This document shows, piece by piece, positions 36,017 through 47,648 of a stretch of DNA of 64,000 bases. The first letter of the stretch is position 1; every line of letters starts with the position of its first letter. The position numbers and the translations under genes are program-made. The notes under the pieces are model-generated. The model ran no database searches. It saw nothing but the letters and a program-made list of their open reading frames with translations, and was not told the DNA's origin. Source of the DNA: Linanthus parryae (taxonomy: Eukaryota; Streptophyta; Magnoliopsida; Ericales; Polemoniaceae); contig JALGPY010000010.1 of the NCBI GenBank assembly GCA_023055425.1, positions 19,689,363 to 19,753,362 on the forward strand. Reading direction: 5' to 3'.

Positions 36017-36130
36017 TTGGCAGATCTCATTGTCAATGATGCATTTGGTGCTGCACATAGATCACATGCCTCAATTGAGGGGGTTACCAAATTCTTGAAG
36101 CCATCTGTTGCTGGTTTCTTTTTGCAGAAG
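36017..36130 (+). pseudogene. Phosphoglycerate kinase fragment, one exon
   Basis: An open stretch of 38 codons: [19 protein letters not shown], then [14 protein letters not shown], then FLQK. This is the conserved N-domain segment of phosphoglycerate kinase (VNDAFGxAHRxHAS). It begins only 66 bases after the fumarase exon and ends at a GTTGGT donor. Phosphoglycerate kinase makes ATP in glycolysis; this fragment cannot. It is a fourth captured gene piece. Confidence 0.85.
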
Positions 36131-37128
36131 GTTGGTTAATTTTATATTGGTATTATTTTCTTATGTGGCTGCTGTGTAGACGCGTACAAGTTAATAGAAT
36201 TGTTGAAAAAGGTTTGTTCATGCAGTTTTACTCAACATATTTAGCAAGTCTGAGCCCAAGCCACCAACTTAAAGAGATAGCTTCTTTTAATATTCTTTTA
36301 AGCTTGAATAGAGTACTTGCTATCTTTGCGGCCTGACGTTCTTAACAAATAATCCAAGAAGTTGCCCTTCTATTTAGCATCACTACTACTATTGGAATGG
36401 AAGCTTATTTCAATGTCTTTTCACCTCGAGTGTAGTAGATAAGAATAGATAATGCGTTAACCTTCAATTTGGTAAATTATACCAGCTTGACAGTAAACTT
36501 TGTGGGGTTATGAATCGCTGATTGTTTGTTGCTTCCTTGCAGGAAAGACTAAAGCAAAATCCAAACACTCCAGCTTAAGTTGCGGACAAACGCTGGGAAT
36601 GAAGAAACTACGCCTCCTAACTTGCAAGTGTTTGAAATACTCAATCTGCGAATACAATATCCGCATAAGCTTTCTGAAGAACCAGTAGAGAGGAAAAGGG
36701 CATATCATGAAGTGCAGAGAAAAGCAACGCATCAGTTACACCATAGCTAGCATCGAATCCATTAAGAATATTACCTTGCAATCTTGGAGAGGTTGAAAGC
36801 AATATTTCTTCAAAACACATGGTTTGATTTCATTATAAGCATGCCATTTGTGCGTTAGCAGGATATAATGTCTTAAGAGATTCATAAATTTGCCACGGCC
36901 ATTGGGTCAAGTCTTGTGGGAAAGTCCGATGTAATATGCAATTACATTAATTGTCCTCACTTATAATGGCACACCTTCTGTAGAAGGTATGATAACTTGC
37001 TTCATCGTGGTTTCCTAGAGCTTGCACCTGTGGCAGTTGTTGGGTCATTAAATTTTCCTATCTATTAAAACTGCTTTTCCAGCCTGAAATCGTTCCGCAC
37101 TCGATTCACAGATGTCGCTGCAAAGGTA
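36131..37128 (+). other. Helitron 3' segment
   Basis: AT-rich, one splice-like acceptor (CCTTGCAGG at about 36541) followed by a short open stretch (ERLKQNPNTPA). No gene recognised. Confidence 0.4.
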
Positions 37129-37160
37129 CCCCGTGCGCAACGCGCGCGGGGTAAAACTAG
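37129..37160 (+). other. Helitron 3' terminus: hairpin and CTAG
   Basis: Stem CCCCGTGCG pairs with CGCGCGGGG around a short loop, then TAAAA and CTAG at 37157-37160, followed by host T. This is the textbook Helitron terminator. Confidence 0.88.
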
Positions 37161-37726
37161 TCACATATAGTACTATCAAAACGTGACTTGGAATGATATA
37201 ACTCTTGGACCGATGCTAGTTTAGCTATCCTACCGTGAAGGAAGTTCAATTTATTCTTACCTGCCCATGCGACATCCATATATTTGTGCCGCATGCAAAA
37301 ATCATTTACCAATACGATTGTGAGAATCCGAAACTCTGCAAGGACTACCATAACTATGCATATTATGGAAATAAAATGGAGAGGAAGTTCCCAAACCTAA
37401 CAACATATTCAAACCAATACCGAAAGCAGTGGTATCATCAAACAGAAGAACTTTCAAATCGAGTAACATAATATATATTTTGACTTCATAACATGGAGCA
37501 CGGCAACCCAATGCTGAAGCCAAATTGAATTCATTACAAAATGAGAAGAAAACGCAGGGAAAAAGTACATGGATCTAAACCATCAGCTAATCGCAACTTC
37601 AAGTGAAAAGACACATCACTCTACTGAAGCTATGATTGCATCTTTATTCTTCTACGACCTCCGGGTTGATACTTAATCTTATTGAGTGTAGACCCATGAC
37701 AGTTTATTCTTAAATGTCCAATGAAA
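37161..37726 (-). other. 3' flank of the BAHD gene
   Basis: Non-coding. On the minus strand AATAAA occurs at 37702-37707, about 20 bases past the stop codon, a candidate poly(A) signal. Confidence 0.4.
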
Positions 37727-40471
37727 TTAAAGGCGGCCCACAGGGTGAGGGATACTAGGATTCACAGAAGCAAAGGTTACAAATTCAGGATCAGTTTCCA
37801 GAATTTTCATTACCTTTTCCCCCAGTACTACCCATGCTTCTACTCCACCGATGTCCCAGGAAGTCTCTTCTAGAACGACCTGATTTATGAAAACTTTAGA
37901 CTTACTCCATCCTCGTATGTGATTGACCCATACAGGTCTACCCCATCCAAAGTCTAGCTCGCTTGTCCTAAACTTAAACAGACTGCTAAAAAAGATGGGT
38001 TTCGGAGCTCCGCCTGTTGGAAATTCACTAGATTCCACGATCACCTTGCGGATAAATTCTTTGTTCTCCTGCATTCTTTTCACAAAATCTCTATCAATTT
38101 TCACGAGTGCTTCTCTTATTTTAACTAGGGTATCTGGAATCCCCAATTGTTTGCTTGAGTGTGCATCATGACTTAGTACTGTCTGACCCACAACATTTCC
38201 AATTGATAAGTCAGACATTGGTGGGACTGTCAGTGACCGTATGTCCTTCGGGGAGACGATTACAGAAGCCATCGTAACACCTCTTTCTTTCTCAGTTGAT
38301 TTGAGAATGCATTTCCAAAAGAAACAAGTGAGTACTTCAGTAGTGCTTGGGAAAGGGACAGCTTGAGTTGAAGCCATCTTCTTTAGAGTGTTTATCGCTA
38401 TTTTGTTGATTACGAATCTCCCCATGACGCATTTTCCTTCTTTAATCCACAATGGACTGAAGATGGACCTATCTATTGGTTGCTCATCTGGAGGGAAATT
38501 GCGGGAAGCTGAAGTTAGGTCAGGGTAACTAACTTTATCCCACTTCCCGGCAGCAATGTTGGCCCAACACTTCAAGAAAGCATTTATTGTTACACCGTCA
38601 GCAATCTTGTGTAGCACGCATACACCAAGTGAAATTCCACCGCAATAAAATACATTGACTTGTATACCCACATGAACCAACTCATTGGGAGGCACCATCA
38701 TTTGCTCCATTCTGTTAGCTGGGGATAACTTGAACAATAACTCGTGATCAGGACTTTTAAGAAATATTTGCATGTCACCACTGACACGAGCTTCCAAGAA
38801 AAGAACACCCTCATCATTACAATCGATGTATAAATGATCTTTAAGTCGACCAGCGAGCGGATAGTAGAGAGAGAGGGCCGATGCGAGTGCACTCTTAAGT
38901 TGGCCTAAAACTTGGTTGATGCTGCAACGATACGTGGCTCGAGGGTAATGGAAAGTGAGAGGGACGTATGATAGATCAGCGTACTGGTCGAGCAAAGAGA
39001 ATTTGAAATATCTTCGGTTAGATGGTGTTGGTTAGGCCTGTCAAACGGGCGGGTTGGGCGGGTTGTGCCCGTTTAAAAACGGGTTCAAGCATGAATGAGC
39101 CCAGCCCGCCCTGCCCGTTTAACATACACGGGTCAAATGGGCGGGCTATGATGGGTCTATACAAACCCATGCCCGCCTAGTTAGCCCGTCTAGCCAAAAA
39201 CTCTTATCAAGACAACACAAACATATCTACCAGCACTAGTTCGCTACTGCCACCATACTACCACCAACACCGCCGCCGCCACACCACCAACACCACCGCG
39301 AGTTACTATCTCAAACAAATGTTACAAAACAAAAAAAAACTGACTACATTTATTGAGGCAGTATTACTCCTCTTTTTCTTTTCCCATTCTTTTCTTTTGT
39401 CTTATTTTCTCTATTTTTAGCACTTCTTTTACGGACAGTCCTTCCAAAACCTGTAGCGCCACCGCAGCTCCGTCGCACACCGCTAGCGACCGTCTCCCAT
39501 GTCTTCTCAACCTCCTTACTCCCGCCAAAAACCACCCAATCACCCCTCTCGCTCTCCTTCTCTTCTCCAGAAACCCAAACCCGGAATCGCAACCATCCAA
39601 CCAAACATTTTCCGCCACCTGTCGTGTCGCCGCCATCACCATTAGTTCCGGCTAAATATCGACCCAAACTCAGACGTAAAACCTCAAACACCACAAATGT
39701 CGACCTCAACGTCTCTTCTCCGGCGACGTGTTCCTGTGAAGCTACTTGGAATTCACAGCGAACTGTTCGTTTAGTTCGTCGACTTCGTGGAGGTTTTATT
39801 TTTTTGATCGAGGGCCGTAAAAGAAATAATCACCGGATTTCATGGCCGACTGAAACTCTGGTTTGCGGGCTGTGGTAATGGTGATAGGTGGTTATGTACT
39901 AGCTAGGAGGACAGATGGGAGAAACAGAGAGATCGATGTTGAAGGAGAGGGCACTGTTGGTGGGTTACCTCTGTGGTGTGCCACGGTGGTGGCGGCGGCG
40001 GAGAGAAAGGTTGTATGGTGGTGGTGGTGGCCTGGGGGGGGGGGGGGTGGTCTCATCATATTAAGTTCTTGATGAAGCAAAATCAGATCGGGGAGAAGGA
40101 TCAAAGATCAGGAGTTTATCTTGTAATCTACTAATAAATGATTGTAAATTTCATTAATTGTAAGGATATAATAGACATTTCATAGAGTATTAAATAAGTA
40201 ATGGGAAAAAGGTTCGGAAAAATAAAATTAGAACACATGAATGAAAATTAAAGCTCGGGTTACACGGGGCCCATTCGTTTGCCCATGCCCGCCCATTTAG
40301 AAACGGGTTTAAACGGGATGGGCAACATTCACCCATCTAGTTAAATGGGCGGGTTCCAACCCATTTAAAAGCGATGGGCGCGGGCGGGCAAATGGGCTGG
40401 GCTGTTTTTGACAGCCCTAGTGTTGGTGAAGATGGACGGATGATTGCACTTGAGATAACTCGGACATCCAT
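37727..40471 (-). pseudogene. BAHD acyltransferase, interrupted by a hAT element
   Basis: Without the insertion (39033-40419 plus one TSD copy) the frame is 450 codons including stop, the usual BAHD length, from ATG 40471 to 37727. It has the catalytic HxxxD as HKIAD (ISLGVCVLHKIADGVTIN) and the structural DFGWG (LDFGWGRPVWV). BAHD enzymes transfer acyl groups from CoA esters to alcohols or amines in the cytosol, in specialised metabolism. The pattern resembles vinorine-synthase-like alkaloid or terpenoid acetyltransferases, but the substrate cannot be read. Single exon, no stops. The insertion lies between codons 17 and 18, so no full protein is expected from this allele. Confidence 0.9.
39033..40419. 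mobile_element. Non-autonomous hAT element in the BAHD gene
   Basis: 1387 bp, ends TAGGCCTGTCAAACGG and the complement TAGGGCTGTCAAAAAC, with 8-bp TSD GTGTTGGT (39025-39032, 40420-40427). Subterminal regions are rich in CCCGTTTAA/GCGGGC motifs. No transposase; the G-rich centre includes a run of 14 or so G near 40032. The 8-bp TSD fits hAT. Confidence 0.88.
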
Positions 40472-40536
40472 CTTTTTGGAGAGTGAAAGGGTGACTGGCT
40501 TCGTTTGAAATGATTATTGCTAGACCATTAACATGA

Positions 40537-40544
40537 CTTATATA
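40537..40544 (-). promoter_or_regulatory. TATA box of the BAHD gene
   Basis: Minus strand GTATATAAGTC about 70 bases before the ATG, leaving a leader of roughly 40 bases. Confidence 0.6.
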
Positions 40545-41837
40545 CAAGTTTGTGCAGGTTGTAATTACAAATATAAAATGGAAATGTCATTGCGGTGGGA
40601 CTTCCCTGAAAATGGGGCTTTATTTGAAATATAATGCTCAAGGTTGCGTTCGGATTTGAATTTTGAATGTAAAGCAACAAAGATTTATGTATGCATTATA
40701 AAACTTAGACTTAGAATGAGGAAGCTGAACGTCGAATGAAGAAGATGAGCTTCGATTAAGGAAGATGGCTTTTAATTTCTCAAGTGATCACTGGGGATAC
40801 AAGTTATAGCATATTCGTGATGCAAGTTATAGCATATTCATGAATGCATGTGTTTTAAATAAGTAACGTAATGAGAACTAGTGTGATGAAGTTGGCTAGT
40901 TTGTCAAGCATGTGCTACTTTTCTATCAGTTAAAAATAGAATTCCCGCATGAAAAAATTGACCCTAACGGGTTGGCCTAGTGATTGAGGCTTAGGATTAA
41001 GAGTGTCTCAAGTTCAAATCACACGACGACCACGACAAATAATCATTGGGGTCCCGTGAATTTACTCGAGGTGCACGCAAACTCGCATGGACAATATAAT
41101 TATTTAAAATAAAAAGTCATAAACAACTTCTTTTTTGTTTTCGAGACTATAAACAACTTTTTTTGTATGAGTGCTAATAATTTTTTTAGAACCAACTGCT
41201 TTTATAAAAGCTATGAAGAAACTGTTACATCGCTCTCAAGAAGAGATTTAGCCCATTCGGACATACATGTTAGTTACAGAGAAGTCATGTTTTGCGAACT
41301 CATGGACGATTTTGTTGTTCGTACGTCCAACATGTTGATAGATAACGTCTGTAAATTTCTCTGAAACATCTATGCAGTCCTTGATCAAGTCAATGATAGA
41401 AAAGAGACGTCAAGTCAATGAGTGCTAATAATTTTTAAGATTACGATCACCAATAATGCTAAACTACAAAAGGTAACGTCAAGTCAGTGATAGAAAGGTG
41501 AAAAACATTTATGGCATAAATTTACCTAGAATAAATTGATTAGAGGGCAAAAGTCACGCAGACAAATATTTGGCGTAACGCAAATGGGTGCTAGTTCAAT
41601 GGCACCGCGATTGAAGTCCTTGCATGAGCTTTTGTGTTTGAACCCGGCTATATGATGTAATCTCAAAAATAAATATTTGGTGTAACCACCACTGTTCATC
41701 GGTGTAAAATTGTTATCCTGTAGACCTATTGGAACACTATTGTAGCACTGAAGGATAAAAACTTTGTTATGAAATTTTTTTTTGAAAAACCTTGTTATGA
41801 ATCAGCAGTTTATAGTATTTTTTCTCTCTCTCTCTCA

Positions 41838-41877
<40 letters not shown>

Positions 41878-42035
41878 CACAAACTTTTATAGAATTAACA
41901 GAATATTTGAAATGGAAATGGGTGATAGTTTAGTGATAGAACGTTTAAAGTTATGCATGAGGTCATGGGTTTGTATCCGAAAAAAAATATTATTCTCAAA
42001 ATAACAGTATTTGAAGTAAAGAAAAAGTGAGAGAA
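40545..42035. other. Intergenic, no gene seen
   Basis: AT-rich BAHD upstream region with two tRNA-unrelated degenerate repeats (GGCATAAATTT..., AAAGTCACGCAG) and no open frame of note. Confidence 0.5.
41822..41876. repeat. (CT)n and poly(A) tract
   Basis: TCTCTCTCTCTCTCAC is followed by about 37 A; simple repeat or the tail of a retroposed sequence. Confidence 0.85.
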
Positions 42036-42243
42036 TACATTATTGAGAAATGTTAAGGAAACTCTCCTTATGCACTCTCTTTAGAAACTCTCTACTAGAA
42101 TGTGCCACATGTCCCTAATTTTTCTCAACAAAATAACCATCTCTAATTGATAGGAGAGAGAAAGTGAGATGACACCCACGTCAAAATTAATGTTAATCCC
42201 ATGTTTAGAGTTTGTTAATTTTTTATTTGATCACATTTAAAAA

Positions 42244-43247
42244 GGGAATTGATTCTTACACCGGTGTTTTTTGTTGGTTACACCGGATCACATTATTGCC
42301 CTTTCCATTCAAGTAGTAGTAATTTTTTCATTTATTGTATAATCGTTTATTTTAGGCAAGTCCACAATTTAAATATCCTCCAATATTTTGGTCATTAATA
42401 TTTACACTAATATTTTTACTCCAAGATTCATTCACATTTTTCTAAAAAAAAAAAAAAAATCATTCACAGTGGATTAAAGATACAATTGTTACAACGAAGT
42501 CTCTTTTTCAAAACCATTCATAATAATTATATGTAACTTTTGCTTACATTTCCTGTTTGGTACTATGAGATGTGTTTTACATCTAAATCACTGAATAATC
42601 TTGTCTTCAAGGCCAAACTATTTCTTGCCGTGTGTCTTTTTATTTCATGAAAAAATATTATTTTTCATATGAGATTTGACACAGATTTGTTGTTATAATT
42701 AATTAAGGATGTCAATTTTTCTTAGAAGAATGTTGGAAGAACTGAGAGACGAATTAAAGTACACATCACATATCGTAACAGTTGGTGGTTTTTGATACAA
42801 TGATGTATGGATTCTCCATACATACAGAGAAAATTAAATTCGGGTTTATCATAAAATTTTCAGTTTACTAAGATCGAAGGGTAGGCTACGCCTCAAAAGT
42901 ACACCCCCACTAAATAATCATCAATGATTCCATCACCGGTTCTGCAATTCATTGCTTTAATCTCCTAACACTTATGTTCAATTCATTGCATTGCTATTGG
43001 GATTTGAAGTCAACTTAATAAAATTGTGAACTGGATGTTTGTTTGCCTTCTGTAATCTAAGCTGCCTTACAAATATGTCAAATATTAGTGGCTAAATTGG
43101 AGGATATTTGAATTGTAAACTTCCCTACAAAAAACGATTACACAATAAATGAAAAAATTACTACTAATTAATTGAAAAGGACAATAATGTCATGACAAGT
43201 AAAATCCGGTGTAACCAACAAAAAACACCGGTGTAAGAATCAACTCC
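42244..43247. mobile_element. Nested Mutator-like foldback element
   Basis: 1004 bp with long inverted arms (about 190 bp): GATTCTTACACCGGTGTTTT at the left and its complement at the right. Nine-base TSD ATTTAAAAA (42235-42243, 43248-43256) fits MULEs. Interior is AT-rich without coding. Confidence 0.8.
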
Positions 43248-44429
43248 ATTTAAAAATTCGCGTTATCATATCCAATAAATCGGCTGCCATTTTTACCCTT
43301 CATTAACCTCTATCACTTTTGCAGAAGATGACTACAACAATAGGGAAAATATCATGTGACATCTTCTTGAAGGCAAGAATATCAATACTGCTTCAACAAT
43401 TGACAAATTGTCAACAAAAAATAAAACATATATTTTTATCTACTTATAAAAGATATTATTTCTTTTTAGAAGAGAAAAAATCATAAATTATTTTTTTGAT
43501 AAACTTTTTTTCGTCAACCCGGGACCCGTGTAGGGGCGTCCAACGATCTATCACTTGAATTACCACTCTAGCTGCAAAAAAATTATAAACTTTGAATGAA
43601 AAACAATACTTCGTTAAGATTTCTAACTAAAATCTTGTTAAATAGATGTCTAGATTTATCTTCACAAAAAATAAAAGTGAACTTGGTGTGCCAAATTCTA
43701 GAAGATTTTTTGGCTCGGACTCATTGAGTCCGGATTCCATAAATTTAGCATGGATCACAATGGTTCAAGAATTTTCGTGGAGGAAAAGCTATTTCTGTGG
43801 GGAATTTGTTTTTTTTTTGTCAAAACTATTTCCGTGAAAGAAATATTGTAACCACCTAAAACATTTTTATGTAATTTTGGGTGCAACAGTATCAAGAAAC
43901 ATGTCATTTTTAGTGGTTTTTCTTTTGCACAAGTCAATCACTCACATCAACCATGGATATGTGTAGCAATAGAACGCCTTATTTGATCTTCAAGACCGTT
44001 GCACTACAAAGTCAGATAGTGGACAAACTCCATTAGGAGTATAGATATGAACCTCCAAAAGGAGTAAAAATTGTTGATATGATTAGCGGAAAAATATGAA
44101 AAGGCAAACATGCAAAAATAAAATGATCATCAATTAAGTGAATACTATTTCTACTAATTATTTCAGAAGATGATTAGCTTTTAGTTCATAGGGGTAATAA
44201 TGTCATGACAATATTTTTAATCTAGTGTAACCATCAATTATTTGATGTAAGAAATTAAGAATTACTACCCATAAAAAATTAACAAACTTTAAATATGGGA
44301 TTAACATTAATCTAGACGTGGGAGAGTGATCTCACTTTCTCTCTCCTATCAATTAGCAATAGTTATTTTGTTGAGAAAAATTAGGGACACATGGCGTGTT
44401 CAAGTAGAGAGTTTCTAAAGAGAGTGAGC

Positions 44430-44755
44430 ATCTCCAACAATAAAATTATTGTTTAGCTAAATTTTAACTAGTATGAACTCAAGTTAACATGATTTTTTAT
44501 TGTTTGCTCCAATGATGTTATGTATTTTACATAAGTTTGTGAGTATTGAATTATAAATAAAATATTTTATTCAATTAAAGTAGGAGAGAGATAGACACAA
44601 AAAATTTAACTACCTACATTCTAGCTAGCTACTTCTATTGAGTGGGATACATAATATGTAAAATATTGAGTCATTTAGCTAGCCCATTGGAGCTCATTAT
44701 TTCTTCTAGTTATGTAAATGAAAACTAAACTAATTCTTTTACATAACCATTGGAG
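44430..44755. mobile_element. Small MITE in the right arm of the foldback element
   Basis: Interrupts the right arm where the left arm is continuous. Ends read CATCTCCAACAATAAAATT and the complement of TTACATAACCATTGGAGAG, weakly inverted. The exact ends and TSD were not settled. Confidence 0.5.
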
Positions 44756-44808
44756 AGTTTCCTTAGCATTTCTCTACATTATTTTATTTTTTTAGGTAAG
44801 TGAGAGAA

Positions 44809-45219
44809 CTGAATTAGTCAGCTGTATTGAGTAATCCAAGTGTAAAGTGCAATTTACGCATTCTATAATCAGAAGATTTCTTAAATTTCTTAATAATGAC
44901 GGTATTAACTACAGCAAGTAGACATTTTAATATGTACTTGAGAGAATACATTCATATAGAATTGCACATGTGGTACCTATAGTTAACTTTGTGTAGATTA
45001 AGAACTCATACTTTCTATTGAAGCAATTAATTATCGGGACTTTCTTTTTGTTCAAGTAACTTACATATATTTTCCATCCATCTACTAGACGGACGTTCGT
45101 AAAAGTTCAGTTTGCTCTTCATCATGCTTTCGATTGAAGCAGTCAGCTACCTAAAGTTTATATTGTGTTGCAAATATGTATAATTCGTTAACTTTCAACA
45201 TCCTTATTTTGTATGAAAT
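44809..45219. other. Intergenic, nothing recognised
   Basis: AT-rich, no frame, no clear repeat. Confidence 0.5.
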
Positions 45220-46390
45220 TTGTATAAATATAATTTTGCCCCTTCATTATTACCCCTACATGTTGTTAAATCACAATTTTACCTAGATAAATTTCGGACG
45301 ACGCCGGTAGGGAATGTTAAAAGTCAAACAAGACATTGGATGACGCCAGTACGGATTCTTTTGCGAGGAGCTCCGATCGATTACTTTTATGAACCGACGC
45401 TAATGGGGATAGTCGATCGATTTGGTAAGGCGTTAAAGGTGGACACACATACTATATTGTCGGAGAGAGGTCAAATGCTAGGGTTTGTGTAGTTATTGAT
45501 ATGCAGAAAAGCCTGGTTCCGACAGTTTGAACCAATGGCCGGAAAGTGCTTGTTGAGTATGGAGGTTTTCATCGGATTTTTTTCTGTTGTGGTGTTTATG
45601 ACCACCGGAAGGAGGAGTGTACTAAGAACGCTGTGATTGAAGAAATTTAACAGTATGAAATGTTGGTTGCGGGACTCCATCTCAGGGAGGGTCGTCGTTG
45701 GGGTTGGAAGAGAAGGACGTACCAGTGTTCGGCGCGTGGATGCTTGCTCAGCGCAAAAGGCGTATCTCTAACAAACTGAAGAACCTAGGTCTACCAGATG
45801 GGTCGGTTAACCCGAAGAAGACAGATCTGACTCCACCGGTTTTTTGGTTTGGGTCTGGGTTGAGCTCTCGATGTAGAATTCTTTCAAGGGAAAGCCCAAA
45901 AGATAAGAACGGCTCAACTTTTTCTCGTGGATCTGGGTCCAATTCAAAGGGGTGGCCAGCTAGCAATCCACGTGGCGAAAGGGCCAATTAGCGTCCAAGT
46001 TCAAGCCAGCTAGGTGAATATGGTCAGAAGGGAACCGCTAACAAGTCACATTGAAAAAAGGAGGGGTTTAGATACTAGACCCTAGCTCGCCTTTGGTGAC
46101 TCTGGATGTGAATCAATTTCCAGTACTCTTCTTTGGTCATGGAAGTCGGGGAAATGGCGTTCAAGGAAGAAACACCGGCGTTAAGGGTTCAGCATCTCGG
46201 AAGGGAAAGAATCGACTTCCCGGTCAGGGGTGGTCGCGGATGGCGTCGATACTGGTGGTCGCGGATCCACCAATCGATATGGTAGGACTGACAGGATTAC
46301 TATTCCGAGTCTTAAAGCTACAAGACGTATTATTTTTTGTCCCTCTTGTCTGTTCTGTGGTTTTGGCTGTGAAGATACCGTTCATGCTCT
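45220..46390 (+). pseudogene. LINE ORF1 relic (DUF4283 and zinc knuckle)
   Basis: Frames at 45340-45640 resemble the nucleic-acid-binding ORF1 of plant L1-type LINEs: VRILLRGAPIDYFYEPTLMG, VDRFGKALKVDTHT, then after a frameshift RVCVVIDMQKSLVPT and a CCHC knuckle FCCGVYDHRKEEC at about 45583-45621. Stops and shifts are frequent. The Gly/Ser-rich region to about 46390 fits the ORF1 tail. No ORF2 follows, so it is a broken fragment. Confidence 0.7.
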
Positions 46391-46540
46391 GAGAGATTGC
46401 CATTTTTAGTAAAATGGTTTGGGTCTGGTTGAGTGGCTAGATTAGAACTTATGTTCCATTCTAGGGGTTAATAGAATTTTGGATTAAAATCTAATTCATG
46501 GTTACTACTAGCCAAATCTGGTTGTGGCATAATCACAGAG

Positions 46541-47634
46541 TGTTGGGTTTTCACGTAGTTAACGCATCGGAATAACAAAATTTTCCTACTCAAAGCCCAC
46601 CAAGGATCACAGGAAGAGTTATCATAACATGATAAGAGCATAGATGATGAGTACCTTGGTTTGGGAGATCACACGAAGAATAGTGTCTTCGTCTCTATGA
46701 ATATCCACACCTTGGATCTTGATTGGATTCCTTCTCACCGCGATGTGCTAGCAACTGAACAAGGAGGAGGATGATCACGCAAAATGGAGCATTGTTGATG
46801 TCGATAATCCCAAGTATAGGATATCGCTACAAGTAGTACCCGAGTAAGAACGGGGTCGATTTCCACAAGGATTGGGAAAGAGAATAAACACTCTAAGCCA
46901 ACTAGTAAACTACTAAGCAACTAACTAAATTGACAAAACGAGTTTCTCAAAGGCTTTAGAGCTAGCCAAGCTTTGAATCCACCACTCAAGTGATGGAGAA
47001 AGAGTTGTTGATATTGCTATAGCAAATGACTAAGAAAGAAAACAAACAACTACTAACACTATTACTATTACGATTCAAACGAGTTTTTCAATAAGAGAGT
47101 AAGTTGGGTCAATCGATTCCAATAGAGGCCTTGTGTGTGAGCATCAATACCCAAAGTTTATGTCAAAGGAAAGCATGGATATTTGCTCCCATTATGGAGA
47201 TGTTGTCCGGTTAAGGCAAAACGTTGTCCGGTTAAGGCAAAACGTTGGATAACATCAAAGCATGATATTTCACAACTAGAGTATCTAGTGACTTCAAGTC
47301 TAAGGATTAAAATATTATTAGCACTACGAGAAGCGATTTTGACTTTGACATAATCTAATGTATCCTTCTCGTTATGTGTCAATCCAGTATGCCATCACTC
47401 CTAATGCATATCCATGTGTTAGACTTGATATCTCCATATCAATATACACACAGACTAGTCTATATTTGATCGTCATATTAACCAATATAATGGACTAGGA
47501 ATATTTAAGATAAACAACACATTGTATCTAAGGACTTCATTATATTAAATATCACGATATTTAATAAATGAATATTCTAGCCAAAACATCATTCATACTA
47601 AATATAGATTGCCTCTAGGGCACCTATTCTAACA
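46541..47634 (-). repeat. 3' LTR of copia copy 2, rearranged
   Basis: Begins TGTTGGGTTTTCACG and ends ATTCTAACA. Both ends match copy 1, but the middle (about 46800-47165) is foreign and the usual 900 bp are absent. TGTCCGGTTAAGGCAAAACG is duplicated in tandem at about 47198-47243. Confidence 0.85.
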
Positions 47635-47648
47635 GTCTCCCACTTGCA

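Larger units (their letters stand above)
1158..37160 (+). mobile_element. Helitron-like element carrying several gene fragments
   Basis: The left end is A|TCCTACTACC at 1157/1158, followed by CTTATATAAAATAG and a CCACGTCAGC motif. The right end has a GC-rich hairpin (37129-37151), the spacer TAAAA, and CTAG|T at 37157-37161. Insertion between A and T with TC...CTAG termini is the Helitron hallmark. Inside are RRM, permease, fumarase and phosphoglycerate kinase fragments, all on the plus strand, in keeping with known gene-capturing Helitrons. Removing the later Tat-type retrotransposon and one TSD copy leaves about 12.4 kb. No Rep or helicase coding was found, so the element would be non-autonomous. 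Pairing of these two ends is an inference: the 3' end is strong, the 5' end weaker. Confidence 0.7.
42036..44797. mobile_element. Mutator-like foldback element with about 200-bp inverted arms
   Basis: Left arm 42040-42230 (GAAACTCTCC, CACTCTCTTTAGAAACTC, TGTTAATCCCATG) matches in reverse 44275-44426 and 44752-44790. A repeated AAGTGAGAGAA flanks it (42025-42035, 44798-44808), compatible with a 9-11 bp TSD. No transposase frame. The right arm is split by a small MITE and the interior by a second foldback element. Confidence 0.65.

Noticed and set aside
39350..39709. Open frames of 92-119 codons on both strands in the hAT element
   Set aside because: Overlapping frames on both strands in GC-rich DNA without any domain; the element has no transposase.
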